DNA from: Rahnella inusitata_A
GTDB lineage: Bacteria; Pseudomonadota; Gammaproteobacteria; Enterobacterales; Enterobacteriaceae
Length of the DNA stretch: 64,000 nt
NCBI RefSeq assembly: GCF_965118895.1
Contig: NZ_CBCPJJ010000001.1
Coordinates: forward strand, 248,001 to 312,000
Reading direction: 5' to 3'
The notes below the pieces were generated by a model. That model was not told the DNA's origin. It saw only the letters and a list, made by a program, of their open reading frames with translations, and did not search any database. A program made the translations under genes and the position numbers. Of this stretch, positions 27,019 to 35,768 are shown in pieces (the stretch's first letter is position 1; every line of letters begins with the position of its first letter).

Positions 27019-29551
27019 TGTTCTCTCCTGATACCGGGCCGTTGCGGCAAACCAGCGGGCCGACCTGCTCGATGCTGTGACTGTTCACGTTGAGGTCAAA
27101 GCCAATCCGGCAAACTGAGCCATCTTCCTGACGGATGCTCAACATGTTTTTCGCTGCCAGATTGCTGAAATACGCCAGCCCGCCGTAACCGACGACGGTG
27201 GTTTGCTGGCTGTTTTGTTCGGTAACCAGCGTGCCGACTTTCAGCGGCTGGCCCTCGCCGTTATGCAGCGTGATATTGGCCGACAGGACTTTTTTCACTC
27301 TGAATTCGACGACCACGCCGCTGCTCTGGCGCACGGAAACGTTGTCGGTGACGCGGGTCGCCACCACGTCAGCCGGTAAAGGCAGAGTGTCGATATCCAC
27401 TTTTGCCGGATAATACGAACTGACCGTCGGGATCAGCAGGTGGCCGTTTTTATCGGTATTACCCTGTTTTTGATTCTCATACATCACCGGCACGCCCGCG
27501 TAATTGCCGGTATCGACGACAATAAAGGCATCGTTGATTTTGTCCGACAGGAAGAAGTCATTAGCCACGAACACCACCGATCCGCTGAGATCTGCCCAGT
27601 TAGTGTATTTACCGGTTTCGCCATACAGCCCGCCTTCCAGCGTGGCGTAACGGGTTTTCCACGTCGCATCGGCCTGCTGATACGGATCCCGACCGCCGGT
27701 ATAAGCCAGATTCCAGCCCAGCCCGCCGTCGGTAGGCGCGGTTTTACTGGCGCTGAGCTGCTCCTGATAATTGCCCGCGCTGTCGCGCTGCATCCCGGCG
27801 GTGACGCTGGCACCCGAATCGAGCGGCACGATGAACTGCAACTGCGCGCTGTAACCGCTGTCGCTCAGCGTTTTGTTCACCGACAGGAACATGCTGCTTT
27901 GCCCCCACAGCGAGCGGCTGTAGGAAAGATTGAGCAATCGCGTATGGCTGCGGTCGTAGGCTTCGACGTCGTAATACCCGATGCCTACCGTGCCGTTGGA
28001 CGGGCCAAACGGCGAGGTGCTGAAGGTGACCTGATCGGCCTGACGGCTGAGGCGGGTGGCGCTGGTGTAAGACGTCAAATCCTGAAAGCCGGGGCTGCGG
28101 GTGGAGCGCAGCGCCGAAAGGCTGAAGCGGGTGGAATAGTAGGAATACCCGACCGTGTACTGATTGCCACTTTTTTGGTCAGTGTCACCGTCGGCATTGG
28201 GCGACGCGCTGATCATCCCGTTATTGTTCGGCACCCCGCTGAGGTTGAGGTGGGTGCTGTTGTTGTCGGTATCGAGTTCGCCGCTGTCCGTCGGCGCACG
28301 ACTGGCGCGGCTCTGGCTGCCGGAAACGCTGATTGTTCCCCAATGCCCGACCGCCATATCGGCACCAATGCCGCCGAGCGCCAGCCCCTGCGTCGCTTCG
28401 CCGTGCGAGGAGAGCGTCAGATAATTATTGATGCCGTATCGGTATATGCCACTGAACGCGGCGTCGGAATAATCCCCGCTGGTGATACCGTAATTTTGCC
28501 GCACTGCCCCCAGTGACATGTCGAAATCACTCAGCCCCTTGCGCAGCAGGGTGTTCGACACATAAAACGGAACACTGGTGGAAACCTGACGGCCCAGGGC
28601 GTCGGTGGTCACGACGGTCGCTTCCCCGGCACCGTTGATGTACGGCACGTTGGTCAGCGTAAAGGGGCCTGAATTGAGGTTGTTGCTGCTGGCTTTGTAG
28701 CCGTTCAGGAACAGATCCACCGTGGTCGGTACCGCCGCCGTGCCGCTGTATTGCAGCAGCGGATAGGTCACCAGATCCGGCCGCACGCTGAAGTTACGGC
28801 TGATACGTAAACCGGCCATGCGCGCCGAATTGCTCCAGGTCAGCGAGTTACTGACGAAATCCCCTACCTGATAACTGATCAGCCGTTGTTCATCGTTATA
28901 CCGCCAGTAGGTGTCGTAGCGCAGATAACCGTCCTGCGCGCCGCCGCCGTCATTCCCGCTGTTATCCATGTTGTCACGCCAGGTACCGGTATTGGTCAGA
29001 ATGCCGACGCTGCTGAATAACCGTTGTTCCAGATAGGTGGCGACCGAGCGCGGCCCGTCGTGCGGATCGGTGTAATAGGCGTCGTAGTTGAACAGTAAAC
29101 CGGTGCTGCTTTGCGCGGGCGTGTAGCCGATCAGGTTATCGCCGCTGACGTCCTGCTTCGGCAACCAGTCATCCGGTACCTGAATGATCATCTGCTGAAG
29201 GGCTGCGTTGTAGGTGGCTTTCACGCCGGGCAGCGCGGAGACGTTCACCAGCCCCTGCTGCTGACCGTCGGTGTGCACATGGTTTTTCACCAGTACGCCC
29301 GATTCCACAAAGTAGGCGCCGCTGCGCCAGATGACAGGCACCACCTGATTATCGGTCTGGCCGTTTACCACCAGCGTCAGATAATAGGTGGCGTCCATCA
29401 CCACCGGCGCCGCGCGTGGCGCATCCGGCAGTGCGCCGTACTCCTCAGCCTGAACCAGCAACGGAAATACTGACATGCCGGTGCTGCCTGCGTAAATCAG
29501 GCACAGGTTGAAGGAGAGTCTGCATGACAGCTTCAGGCGTCGTGATGACAT
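27002..29551 (-). CDS. csuD: Csu-type outer-membrane usher
   Basis: This 849-residue usher is the outer-membrane pore through which Csu pili are assembled. It begins with a signal segment (LSFNLCLIYAGSTGMSVFPLLVQA) and an N-terminal chaperone-binding domain. A 24-strand barrel with plug domain follows (GYKASSNNLNSGPFTLTNVP, GEATVVTTDALGRQV). The C-terminal domains contain YPAKVDIDTLPLPADV and the FimD-type carboxy region (IEQVGPLVCRN). It belongs to the archaic sigma-fimbrial group rather than the FimD type. It is downstream of the chaperone gene by 16 bases. Confidence 0.9.
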   Translation of the reverse strand: MSSRRLKLSCRLSFNLCLIYAGSTGMSVFPLLVQAEEYGALPDAPRAAPVVMDATYYLTLVVNGQTDNQVVPVIWRSGAYFVESGVLVKNHVHTDGQQQGLVNVSALPGVKATYNAALQQMIIQVPDDWLPKQDVSGDNLIGYTPAQSSTGLLFNYDAYYTDPHDGPRSVATYLEQRLFSSVGILTNTGTWRDNMDNSGNDGGGAQDGYLRYDTYWRYNDEQRLISYQVGDFVSNSLTWSNSARMAGLRISRNFSVRPDLVTYPLLQYSGTAAVPTTVDLFLNGYKASSNNLNSGPFTLTNVPYINGAGEATVVTTDALGRQVSTSVPFYVSNTLLRKGLSDFDMSLGAVRQNYGITSGDYSDAAFSGIYRYGINNYLTLSSHGEATQGLALGGIGADMAVGHWGTISVSGSQSRASRAPTDSGELDTDNNSTHLNLSGVPNNNGMISASPNADGDTDQKSGNQYTVGYSYYSTRFSLSALRSTRSPGFQDLTSYTSATRLSRQADQVTFSTSPFGPSNGTVGIGYYDVEAYDRSHTRLLNLSYSRSLWGQSSMFLSVNKTLSDSGYSAQLQFIVPLDSGASVTAGMQRDSAGNYQEQLSASKTAPTDGGLGWNLAYTGGRDPYQQADATWKTRYATLEGGLYGETGKYTNWADLSGSVVFVANDFFLSDKINDAFIVVDTGNYAGVPVMYENQKQGNTDKNGHLLIPTVSSYYPAKVDIDTLPLPADVVATRVTDNVSVRQSSGVVVEFRVKKVLSANITLHNGEGQPLKVGTLVTEQNSQQTTVVGYGGLAYFSNLAAKNMLSIRQEDGSVCRIGFDLNVNSHSIEQVGPLVCRNGPVSGENNEQNP

Positions 29552-29567
29552 CGCTTACGCCCCGGCC

Positions 29568-30365
29568 TTATTCGCCGCGCGGGATCACGATGGGTTGGGT
29601 GTTATCCGCAATTTGCGCGTTGAGCTGTCCGCCGGGGATCACCCCCGCCGGTACCGGCCAGCGCATTTCCTGCCCCGGCAGCACGTATCCCATAAACCCG
29701 CTGACCATGGTTTTGACGCCCTGTTTATTATTGCCATTCGCCGACCAGAATACGTTGCTCAGGCGTGCGTGAACGGTGCCGGTATTTCTGATTTTCAGCA
29801 GCATTTTGCCGCCTTCTGTATCCACGCTCCATTTGAGCACCGGCCTGGTCGCCGAAGCCGGATCGCGTTTCACATCGGTACGGTCGTTGGTCCATATGCC
29901 TTCGCCATCGAGAAATAACGGCAGCAGATAACGCATCTGCAATTGCAGACCGACCACGGCTTTGGACTGGCCTTCCGGGGAGGCATTCAGTGACGATGGG
30001 ATTTCATCAATAATGATGCGAAACGACTTTTCAGTTTTGGGCGGGACCGGGGTGTTGCGAATCAGGCGGATCAGCTGGCGCTGGCCGGGGGCCACGGTAG
30101 CAAACGGCGGGCTGGCGACGACCTGGGTTTGATCGGCATAGCGTTCATTAAAATTCTCCTGCTTCCACGCCATCACGCGTATTTGCAAAGACACCGGTTC
30201 CGCTCCGCGATTTTCCAGCCACAGGGCGGAGCCGTTCTGGTCGGCCTCGATTATCTGATATACCGGCCAGACCAGCACCGAACTGGCGGCAAAAACCTGT
30301 CCGCTCGCGCACAGCGCGCACACCATAATCAGACGGGTAATAACGCGTAAAAAAGTGACAGTCAT
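29568..30365 (-). CDS. csuC: Csu-type periplasmic pilus chaperone
   Basis: This 265-residue chaperone holds pilin subunits in the periplasm by donor-strand complementation. It has a signal peptide (VCALCASGQVFA), the N-terminal immunoglobulin-like strands SVLVWPVYQIIEADQNGSAL, and the conserved subunit-anchoring region FATVAPGQRQLIRLIRNTP and EKSFRIIIDEIP. The long loop typical of archaic chaperones follows. AGGAT is seven bases ahead of the ATG. Confidence 0.92.
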   Translation of the reverse strand: MTVTFLRVITRLIMVCALCASGQVFAASSVLVWPVYQIIEADQNGSALWLENRGAEPVSLQIRVMAWKQENFNERYADQTQVVASPPFATVAPGQRQLIRLIRNTPVPPKTEKSFRIIIDEIPSSLNASPEGQSKAVVGLQLQMRYLLPLFLDGEGIWTNDRTDVKRDPASATRPVLKWSVDTEGGKMLLKIRNTGTVHARLSNVFWSANGNNKQGVKTMVSGFMGYVLPGQEMRWPVPAGVIPGGQLNAQIADNTQPIVIPRGE

Positions 30366-30383
30366 AGTTCACATCCTGATGAT

Positions 30384-30914
30384 TCAATAAGTTAATGTCA
30401 CGGTCACCGTGTCGGTGTAAGTGCCCGCTGTGGGTGACGTCGTGAAGGAAAACAACCGGGCATAGACCGGGTAAGTTTGTGTTGTGGCCGGAAAGCTGCT
30501 GACGGTCATCGCCAGCGCAGCGGTTCCCCACACCTTGGTATGCGCTGAATCCTGATAAAGCTGATAAGCCAGCGTGGCGGTAGCACCGCTGTTGGCCATG
30601 TAACGTTGTGTCGCCGAACCACCGTGGGTGCCGTAGTCCATGGCAATCGCCACCGTCGCGCCGGGCGTGCAGGTCACGACGACGGAACCCGCGCCTGAGG
30701 TACTGACCACATCGACATTGGTGGGAATGGAAGCGAAAGATCCAAAGTTGATGGTGCCGAGGCTGGTGACCGGGCTGCTGAGGGATGTACCAAAGGCGCA
30801 ACCGTTGGTGATGGTAGCGTTGACGGTAAAGCTGCTCGTGGCGGTGGCTGCCAGCAAGACAGGGGAAAAGAGGAATGACAACGAAGCCAGCAGGAAGAGG
30901 GCGCATTCAGACAT
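30384..30914 (-). CDS. csuB: Csu-type minor pilin (CsuB-like, spore-coat-U domain)
   Basis: This 176-residue pilin-like subunit has a signal peptide (LFLLASLSFLFSPVLLAA) and one spore-coat-U domain with NATITNGCAFG, GTINFGSFAS, VVVTCTPGATVAIAMDYG and the closing TYTDTVTVTLTY. The frame is open 57 codons upstream, overlapping the previous pilin gene, but the ATG at 30914 has GGGAG in front and starts the signal peptide. The CsuB label follows operon position, not sequence detail. Confidence 0.85.
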   Translation of the reverse strand: MSECALFLLASLSFLFSPVLLAATATSSFTVNATITNGCAFGTSLSSPVTSLGTINFGSFASIPTNVDVVSTSGAGSVVVTCTPGATVAIAMDYGTHGGSATQRYMANSGATATLAYQLYQDSAHTKVWGTAALAMTVSSFPATTQTYPVYARLFSFTTSPTAGTYTDTVTVTLTY

Positions 30915-30927
30915 TTTGCGGCTCCCG

Positions 30928-31443
30928 CTACCAGCTGACGGTAACATTGACCGTGTCCGTATACACACCGGCGGCGGGTGTCGTTTGCATCGGCACCCGG
31001 CCATACACCGGATACCACTGATCCGCGCCGGAACCCGTGCCGCTAACGCCGGTGATGTTGTCCCAAATCGTGGTGCGCGGCGCACTGGTATAGAGGTTAT
31101 AGCCCACCGTTAATGCGCTGTTGGTCGTGTTAGCCATCTTACGGGCGGTCACGCTGCCCGCAGTACCGCCGTCCATCAGGATTTTGTAGCTCAGCCCGTT
31201 GACGCAGTTCACACGAATCGACCCCGCCAGCTGGGCGCTGGTGACGTTGATAGCATTGGACAGGGTGGCGTAGTTACCAAAATTGAGCGTACCGAACGTG
31301 GTGTTGCTGCCCACCGTTGTGCCCGCCGTACAGGCAGGCAGCAGCGTCGCGGTTATCCCCAGCGTCGCACAATACGCAGACGGGATAGCCGCCTGACATA
31401 GCAGCACAATCAGGGCTGGCAACAACGGTACTTTGATGTCCAT
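30928..31443 (-). CDS. csuA: Csu-type minor pilin (CsuA-like, spore-coat-U domain)
   Basis: A 171-residue secreted pilin subunit with signal peptide (LPALIVLLCQAAIPSAYCA) and one spore-coat-U domain: ITATLLPACTAG, FGTLNFGNYAT, SIRVNCVNGLSYKILMDGG and the final VYTDTVNVTVSW. Two in-frame ATGs lie six bases apart; AAGGAAGGA directly abuts the first and has correct spacing to the second, so I chose 31443. The next gene starts 14 bases downstream. Confidence 0.85.
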   Translation of the reverse strand: MDIKVPLLPALIVLLCQAAIPSAYCATLGITATLLPACTAGTTVGSNTTFGTLNFGNYATLSNAINVTSAQLAGSIRVNCVNGLSYKILMDGGTAGSVTARKMANTTNSALTVGYNLYTSAPRTTIWDNITGVSGTGSGADQWYPVYGRVPMQTTPAAGVYTDTVNVTVSW

Positions 31444-31511
31444 GACCATTCCTTCCTTGACTGACCCTCTTTCCAACCGTCAGGACTTTTCAGTCCTGAC
31501 GTGTCAGCGAA

Positions 31512-32057
31512 TTACCAGGCAAGGGTGGCGACGACCGTATCGTTGTAAGTTCCCGCAGCCGGTGTAGTGCTGGTCTGGTCAGCAGGCAGTACGCGACCAT
31601 AAATCGGAATGTTTTGCGCAGTGGTGCCCGTCCCGAGGGTGATCGGCGTATTGATCGCGATTTCGGTGGTACGTGCGGTGTCTGAATAGAGACGATAAGG
31701 GATGCTGTTGCCGCTGGAGGTCATGGTACGCAAACCGCCGGCTGCGGCGAGGCCGCCGTTAAGTGAGAGGGTCGGGCTCAGACCGGTACTACACGTGACG
31801 GTCACCGCGCTGGTGCCGTTGGCGCCAAGCACTGTCCCGTTGATTACGCTGGTTAAATCCGCGTAATTACCAAAGTTCAAAGTACCCCACTGGTTAGTCC
31901 CGCCGGTGGCGGTGCCGTTACCGACGGTACAACCGGTGCTGATGGTCAACTGAACGCCCACTTGCCCTGTTAATGTCCCGGCTGCCTGTGCGCCTGCGGT
32001 CAGTGTTAACGTTGCCGCGGCCAGAACAGCCAGTAATAAAGAATTTTTTTCGCCCAT
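31512..32057 (-). CDS. Csu-type major pilin (CsuA/B-like, spore-coat-U domain)
   Basis: This is the first gene of the operon and probably the main rod subunit. The 181-residue precursor has a signal peptide ending AQAA, then the spore-coat-U pattern: VGVQLTISTGCTVGN, WGTLNFGNYADLTS, AVTVTCSTGLSPTLSLNGG, YRLYSDTARTTEI and the closing TYNDTVVATLAW. The two disulfide cysteines are present. GGGAG six bases before the ATG at 32057 fixes the start. High abundance as the rod subunit is inferred from its first position. Confidence 0.87.
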   Translation of the reverse strand: MGEKNSLLLAVLAAATLTLTAGAQAAGTLTGQVGVQLTISTGCTVGNGTATGGTNQWGTLNFGNYADLTSVINGTVLGANGTSAVTVTCSTGLSPTLSLNGGLAAAGGLRTMTSSGNSIPYRLYSDTARTTEIAINTPITLGTGTTAQNIPIYGRVLPADQTSTTPAAGTYNDTVVATLAW

Positions 32058-32482
32058 GATGACTCCCAATACCTGCTTACACTGGTGTGCATTCATGCCA
32101 TCGCTTCACAACGGCATGTGGAAATCCTCTGGTGGTCATAAAGCAATCAAAGCAGCTAAAAAAACAATTATTGGCGACAAAACAGGCGGGATTCGTATTT
32201 CTCACAAACCTGGAAAAGATCCCTGACCCAAACAACATGATGAAATCGGCCGTTAAGGTTAAATATAAGTTAATAAATTTACCTTAAGGAGATCTTTACG
32301 TGATTTTGTCTAATAAGGATAAAAACACCATAAAAACAAAATTAGTGAATTTTTATCCCGATAAAATGACATTTTTTATATTTAATGATTAGCGTTCCTC
32401 ATGTGACAGGTGAGGTTTTTTAACCATTTTTTGAGTAGTGTTATAGGTTTATGATAATCATCTTTATCAGACGGAGGCTGTG
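32058..32482. other. AT-rich regulatory region between the Csu operon and ydcF
   Basis: This divergent region must hold the Csu promoter (leftward) and the ydcF promoter (rightward). It is clearly AT-richer than its flanks between about 32150 and 32400. A small hairpin CCTCA / TGAGG followed by TTTTTT at 32397-32421 reads as a weak rightward terminator, but no gene precedes it on that strand. No coding sequence is supported. Confidence 0.5.
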
Positions 32483-33259
32483 ATGTTTTCTGACGCTGTG
32501 ATTGACGATATGAACCGGCTGGCGCGATTTCTCTCTCTGGACCAGACCTCGGGAAAGGGCCCGTCGGGCCAGCCAACGCTGCTGATCCTGCTCGGAAACG
32601 CCATTTTACCCACCGCCGAAGCCGCATTTCAGGCGCTGATGCAGGGCAGGGTTTCACGTTTGCTGATCGCCGGAGGTATCGGCCATTCGACTGAACTGTT
32701 GTATCACGCCGTGCAACAGCACCCGCGTTATCAGCACATTGCGACGGCTGGCCGCAGCGAAGCCGACGTGTTAGGAGATATCGGCGTGCAGTGTTTCGAC
32801 CTGTTGCCTGAGCAAATGCTGCTGGAAACCGTCTCCACCAACTGCGGCGACAATGCCGTGCAGGCGCGGCGTGTGCTCGGGCTGGCGGGCGATGTATCTG
32901 CGCACATCTTGCTGACGCAGGATCCGCTGATGCAACTGCGTACCGACGCCAGTTTCCGTCACGTTTGGCGCGACCGGCCGGATATCACCTTCACCAGCTG
33001 GCCGGTGCTTATTCCGCAGCTTGAGCGGGACGGTGACGGGCTGCGGTTTGCCGGTTGCGATAATCAAAGCCTGTGGTCGCTGCCGCGTTTTGCCTCCCTG
33101 CTGCTGGGCGAAATTCCGCGTCTGCGCAATTCACCCGGCGGGTATGGCCCGCGCGGGGCGGGCTTTATTGCGAATGTGGAAATACCGGCGGAGATTGAAG
33201 AAACCTATGCCCGGCTGCTTCCGGTACTGGAAGCCGGTTACGGTGACAGATCGTTCTGA
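32483..33259 (+). CDS. ydcF: DUF218 family protein YdcF
   Basis: This 258-residue cytoplasmic protein matches E. coli YdcF, a DUF218-fold protein reported to bind S-adenosylmethionine but of unknown function. Recognisable blocks are LLILLGNAILPTAEAA, LLIAGGIGHSTELLY, GRSEADVL, ETVSTNCGDNAVQARR, ILLTQDPLMQLRT and the C-terminal GEIPRLRNSPGGYGPRGAGFI. ACGGAGG with five-base spacing supports the ATG at 32483 rather than the GTG at 32480. Its 3' end overlaps the convergent MFS gene by 22 bases. Confidence 0.9.
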   Translation: MFSDAVIDDMNRLARFLSLDQTSGKGPSGQPTLLILLGNAILPTAEAAFQALMQGRVSRLLIAGGIGHSTELLYHAVQQHPRYQHIATAGRSEADVLGDIGVQCFDLLPEQMLLETVSTNCGDNAVQARRVLGLAGDVSAHILLTQDPLMQLRTDASFRHVWRDRPDITFTSWPVLIPQLERDGDGLRFAGCDNQSLWSLPRFASLLLGEIPRLRNSPGGYGPRGAGFIANVEIPAEIEETYARLLPVLEAGYGDRSF

Positions 33260-34770
33260 CCGGCGGGCGCGGCCTCGCTTTCCTGTTGATTGCCTTTCAG
33301 CGCCAGCAACACCACCAGCGCCGAAAACAGCGTGATCGCCATCAGGCAGAGCAGTAGCGGATGCAGCGCTGCGGTATATAACTGCTGAAGCTGCGCCGTG
33401 CTGGCCTGCGGGATCAGCTGCTGCGCCACCATCAGATTCCCGGTTGCCAGCCGCTGCGCTGCCTGACTGAGGTCGCCGGAGGTAAAATGCGCCGCCAGCG
33501 CGCTGTGGCTCAGTGAGGCAAGGATCGCGCCGACAATCGCCAGCGAAATTCCTTCACCGGCCACGCGGGTGGTGCTGAAAATCCCGGTCGCCATCCCCGC
33601 GCGTTCTTTCGGAACCACACTCACCGATAAGCCATCCATCAGCCCCCAAGGCAGGCCGGTGCCGAGGCCAATCAACAGCATTGGCGCGATCATCGCCGTC
33701 ACGTTTTCTGCCAGAACCGCCTGACTCAGCCAGCCCAGCCCGGCGGCGGCAATCACCAGCCCCGAGGTACAGAGCACGCCTGCGGAGATCCAGCGCGTCA
33801 GCCACGCCGCCAGCAGCGGAACCACCAGCATCGGCACGGAAAGCGCCATCATCATCAGCCCGGCGCGTTCCTCGCTCAGCCCTTTCACGCCGATAAACAG
33901 CATCGGCAGAATCACCAGCAGTACGACAAAGCAGAATCCGGTCGCCAGCGGCAGCGCCTGTACGCCGATAAAGCGCACGTAGCGGAACAGTGATAAATCC
34001 AGCATCGGCTGCCTCACGCGCAGCTCGACCCACACAAACATGCCCAGCAGCAGGGCGGCGCCAGCCAGCAGCGCCAGTACCTGCGGGCTTCGAAGACCGT
34101 ACTGCGGAATGGCCATCAGCGCCCAGGTCAGCAGCGCCAGCATGGCGGTAAAAGACACCGTACCCGGCCAGTCGATACCGGACGCCTGCGGATTACGCGT
34201 CTCGCGCATTTTTGACGCGCCGGTGATAAGCGCCAGCACGGCAATTACCGTCGCGGAAAAGAACACCGCGCGCCAGCCGAAATGGGCGATCAGCGCGCCG
34301 GAGAGAAACGGCCCGAACGCCAGCCCGACGCCAAAACTGCTGCCCATCAGGCTGAACGCGCGGGTGCGGGCTGCGCCGTCAAATTCCTGCGCCAGTGCGG
34401 CGGCACCTCCGGCCAGCGCGGCAGCGGCGGCGACACCCTGTGCGGCGCGCAGCAGATCAATCCACAGCAGACTGCTGCTAAACGCCTGCAACAGGGAAAG
34501 CAGTGCAAACAGTGAAACCCCGCCGATAAAGACTTTTTTACGGCCAATTTCATCGGCCAGCGCACCGGCGACCATCAGGAAACAGCCGAACGTCAGCATG
34601 AAGGAATTCGTGACCCAGCTCAGCGCCTGCGCGCTGCCGCCGAGTTCGCGGGCGATGGCAGGCGTCGCCACCGCGCCGCTGACAAAATTCAGCGGCAGGA
34701 TCACCGCCGCGATGCAAACCGTCACCAGAACCCTGAGACTGCCCGCCGGATGCATTGAGGATGTATTCAT
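33238..34770 (-). CDS. MFS drug exporter, DHA2 (14-helix) family
   Basis: This 510-residue inner-membrane protein has about 14 hydrophobic helices, the DHA2 signature SWVTNSFMLTFGCFLMVAGA, motif A as GALADEIGRKKVFIGG, and motif C-like GSSFGVGLAFGPFLSGALI. DHA2 members export drugs, dyes or toxic metabolites by proton antiport, some with a MFP partner, which is absent here. A LysR gene is divergent with 116 bases between starts and probably regulates it. The substrate is not predictable. Confidence 0.87.
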   Translation of the reverse strand: MNTSSMHPAGSLRVLVTVCIAAVILPLNFVSGAVATPAIARELGGSAQALSWVTNSFMLTFGCFLMVAGALADEIGRKKVFIGGVSLFALLSLLQAFSSSLLWIDLLRAAQGVAAAAALAGGAAALAQEFDGAARTRAFSLMGSSFGVGLAFGPFLSGALIAHFGWRAVFFSATVIAVLALITGASKMRETRNPQASGIDWPGTVSFTAMLALLTWALMAIPQYGLRSPQVLALLAGAALLLGMFVWVELRVRQPMLDLSLFRYVRFIGVQALPLATGFCFVVLLVILPMLFIGVKGLSEERAGLMMMALSVPMLVVPLLAAWLTRWISAGVLCTSGLVIAAAGLGWLSQAVLAENVTAMIAPMLLIGLGTGLPWGLMDGLSVSVVPKERAGMATGIFSTTRVAGEGISLAIVGAILASLSHSALAAHFTSGDLSQAAQRLATGNLMVAQQLIPQASTAQLQQLYTAALHPLLLCLMAITLFSALVVLLALKGNQQESEAAPAGQNDLSP

Positions 34771-34886
34771 AAATGTGTCCCGTAGTGGTATATAACAGTG
34801 ATGATAAATTGTCGGTAATCTGGCGGAAACAGGCTTAAAGTCCGATGATTCAGGACTAAAACGCTCGAATGAGGGAGTGAGGAAAA

Positions 34887-35768
34887 ATGGATAATCTCAA
34901 CGGATTACTGGCATTTGTACGTGCGGCGCAAAACGAAAGTTTCGCCGGGGCAGCGGAGCGGATGGGGATTTCGGCGTCGGCGGTGGGGAAAAGCGTGGCG
35001 CGGCTGGAGGAAAAGCTCAGCGTGCGGCTGTTCAACCGCAGCACGCGGCGCATCAGCCTGACCGATGAAGGCCAGCTGTTTTTCGAGCGCTGCCAGAACA
35101 TTGTGGCGCAGCTGGAAGAGGCCGAGCAGGAGCTGGTGCGCATCTCCGCCGTGCCGCGCGGCAAATTGCGCATCACGGCACCGGCCATCGGTTACCGGAT
35201 CCTGCTGCCACATCTGCCGGAATTCCGCCTGCGTTATCCGCAGGTGGAGCTGGATCTGGATTTCAGCGACCGGATGGTAGACGTGATCGATGAAGGGTTT
35301 GATATCGCTATCCGCAGCGGTGAGCTGATCAGTTCACAGATGATGTCCCGCCGTCTGGGGCCTTTTCGCTTTGCGATTGTCGGCAGCCCGCAGTACTTCG
35401 CGCAACATGCCGCACCGCAGATACCGGAACACCTGCAACATCACGCCTGCCTGCGTTACCGTTTTCCGGGCACCGGTCAGTGGCAGGAATGGGCGACCAA
35501 CAGCCCGATCCCGCCGGAGCTGCCGCTGGCGCTGAGCAGCAATAATCTGGAATCCATTTTGCAGGCAGCGTTGCAGGGGCTGGGGCTGGCGTATGTGCCG
35601 GAGTTTATCGTGCGTCACTATGTGGCCTCCGGCGAACTGATCTCTGTGCTGGAGCCGCACCTGAAAGAGGGCGGCAAGTTCTCGGTGGTCTGGCCAAGCA
35701 GCCGCCATATGTTGCCAAAGGTGCGGGTATTTATCGATTTTCTGACGGAAAAACAGGTGCTGTGCTGA
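34887..35768 (+). CDS. LysR-family transcriptional regulator
   Basis: A 293-residue LysR protein: the helix-turn-helix is in SFAGAAERMGISASAVGKSV with LEEKLSVRLFNRSTRRISLT after it, and the effector domain starts RGKLRITAPAIGYRILLPHL. It resembles the AaeR/DsdC-like regulators of efflux and aromatic metabolism only in general form. It is divergent from the DHA2 exporter gene, its most likely target. The stop codon directly abuts the stop of the convergent aminotransferase gene with no bases between. Confidence 0.88.
   Translation: MDNLNGLLAFVRAAQNESFAGAAERMGISASAVGKSVARLEEKLSVRLFNRSTRRISLTDEGQLFFERCQNIVAQLEEAEQELVRISAVPRGKLRITAPAIGYRILLPHLPEFRLRYPQVELDLDFSDRMVDVIDEGFDIAIRSGELISSQMMSRRLGPFRFAIVGSPQYFAQHAAPQIPEHLQHHACLRYRFPGTGQWQEWATNSPIPPELPLALSSNNLESILQAALQGLGLAYVPEFIVRHYVASGELISVLEPHLKEGGKFSVVWPSSRHMLPKVRVFIDFLTEKQVLC

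Noticed and set aside
27440..28516. A long open frame (about 358 codons) on the plus strand across the usher gene
   Set aside because: It lies wholly antisense to the well-supported Csu usher gene; its translation is Arg/Gly-rich without domains, as expected for a shadow frame in GC-rich coding DNA.
32397..32421. Terminator of a small RNA upstream of ydcF
   Set aside because: The stem is only 5 bp with a 9-base loop, and no promoter or conserved transcript body could be pointed to.
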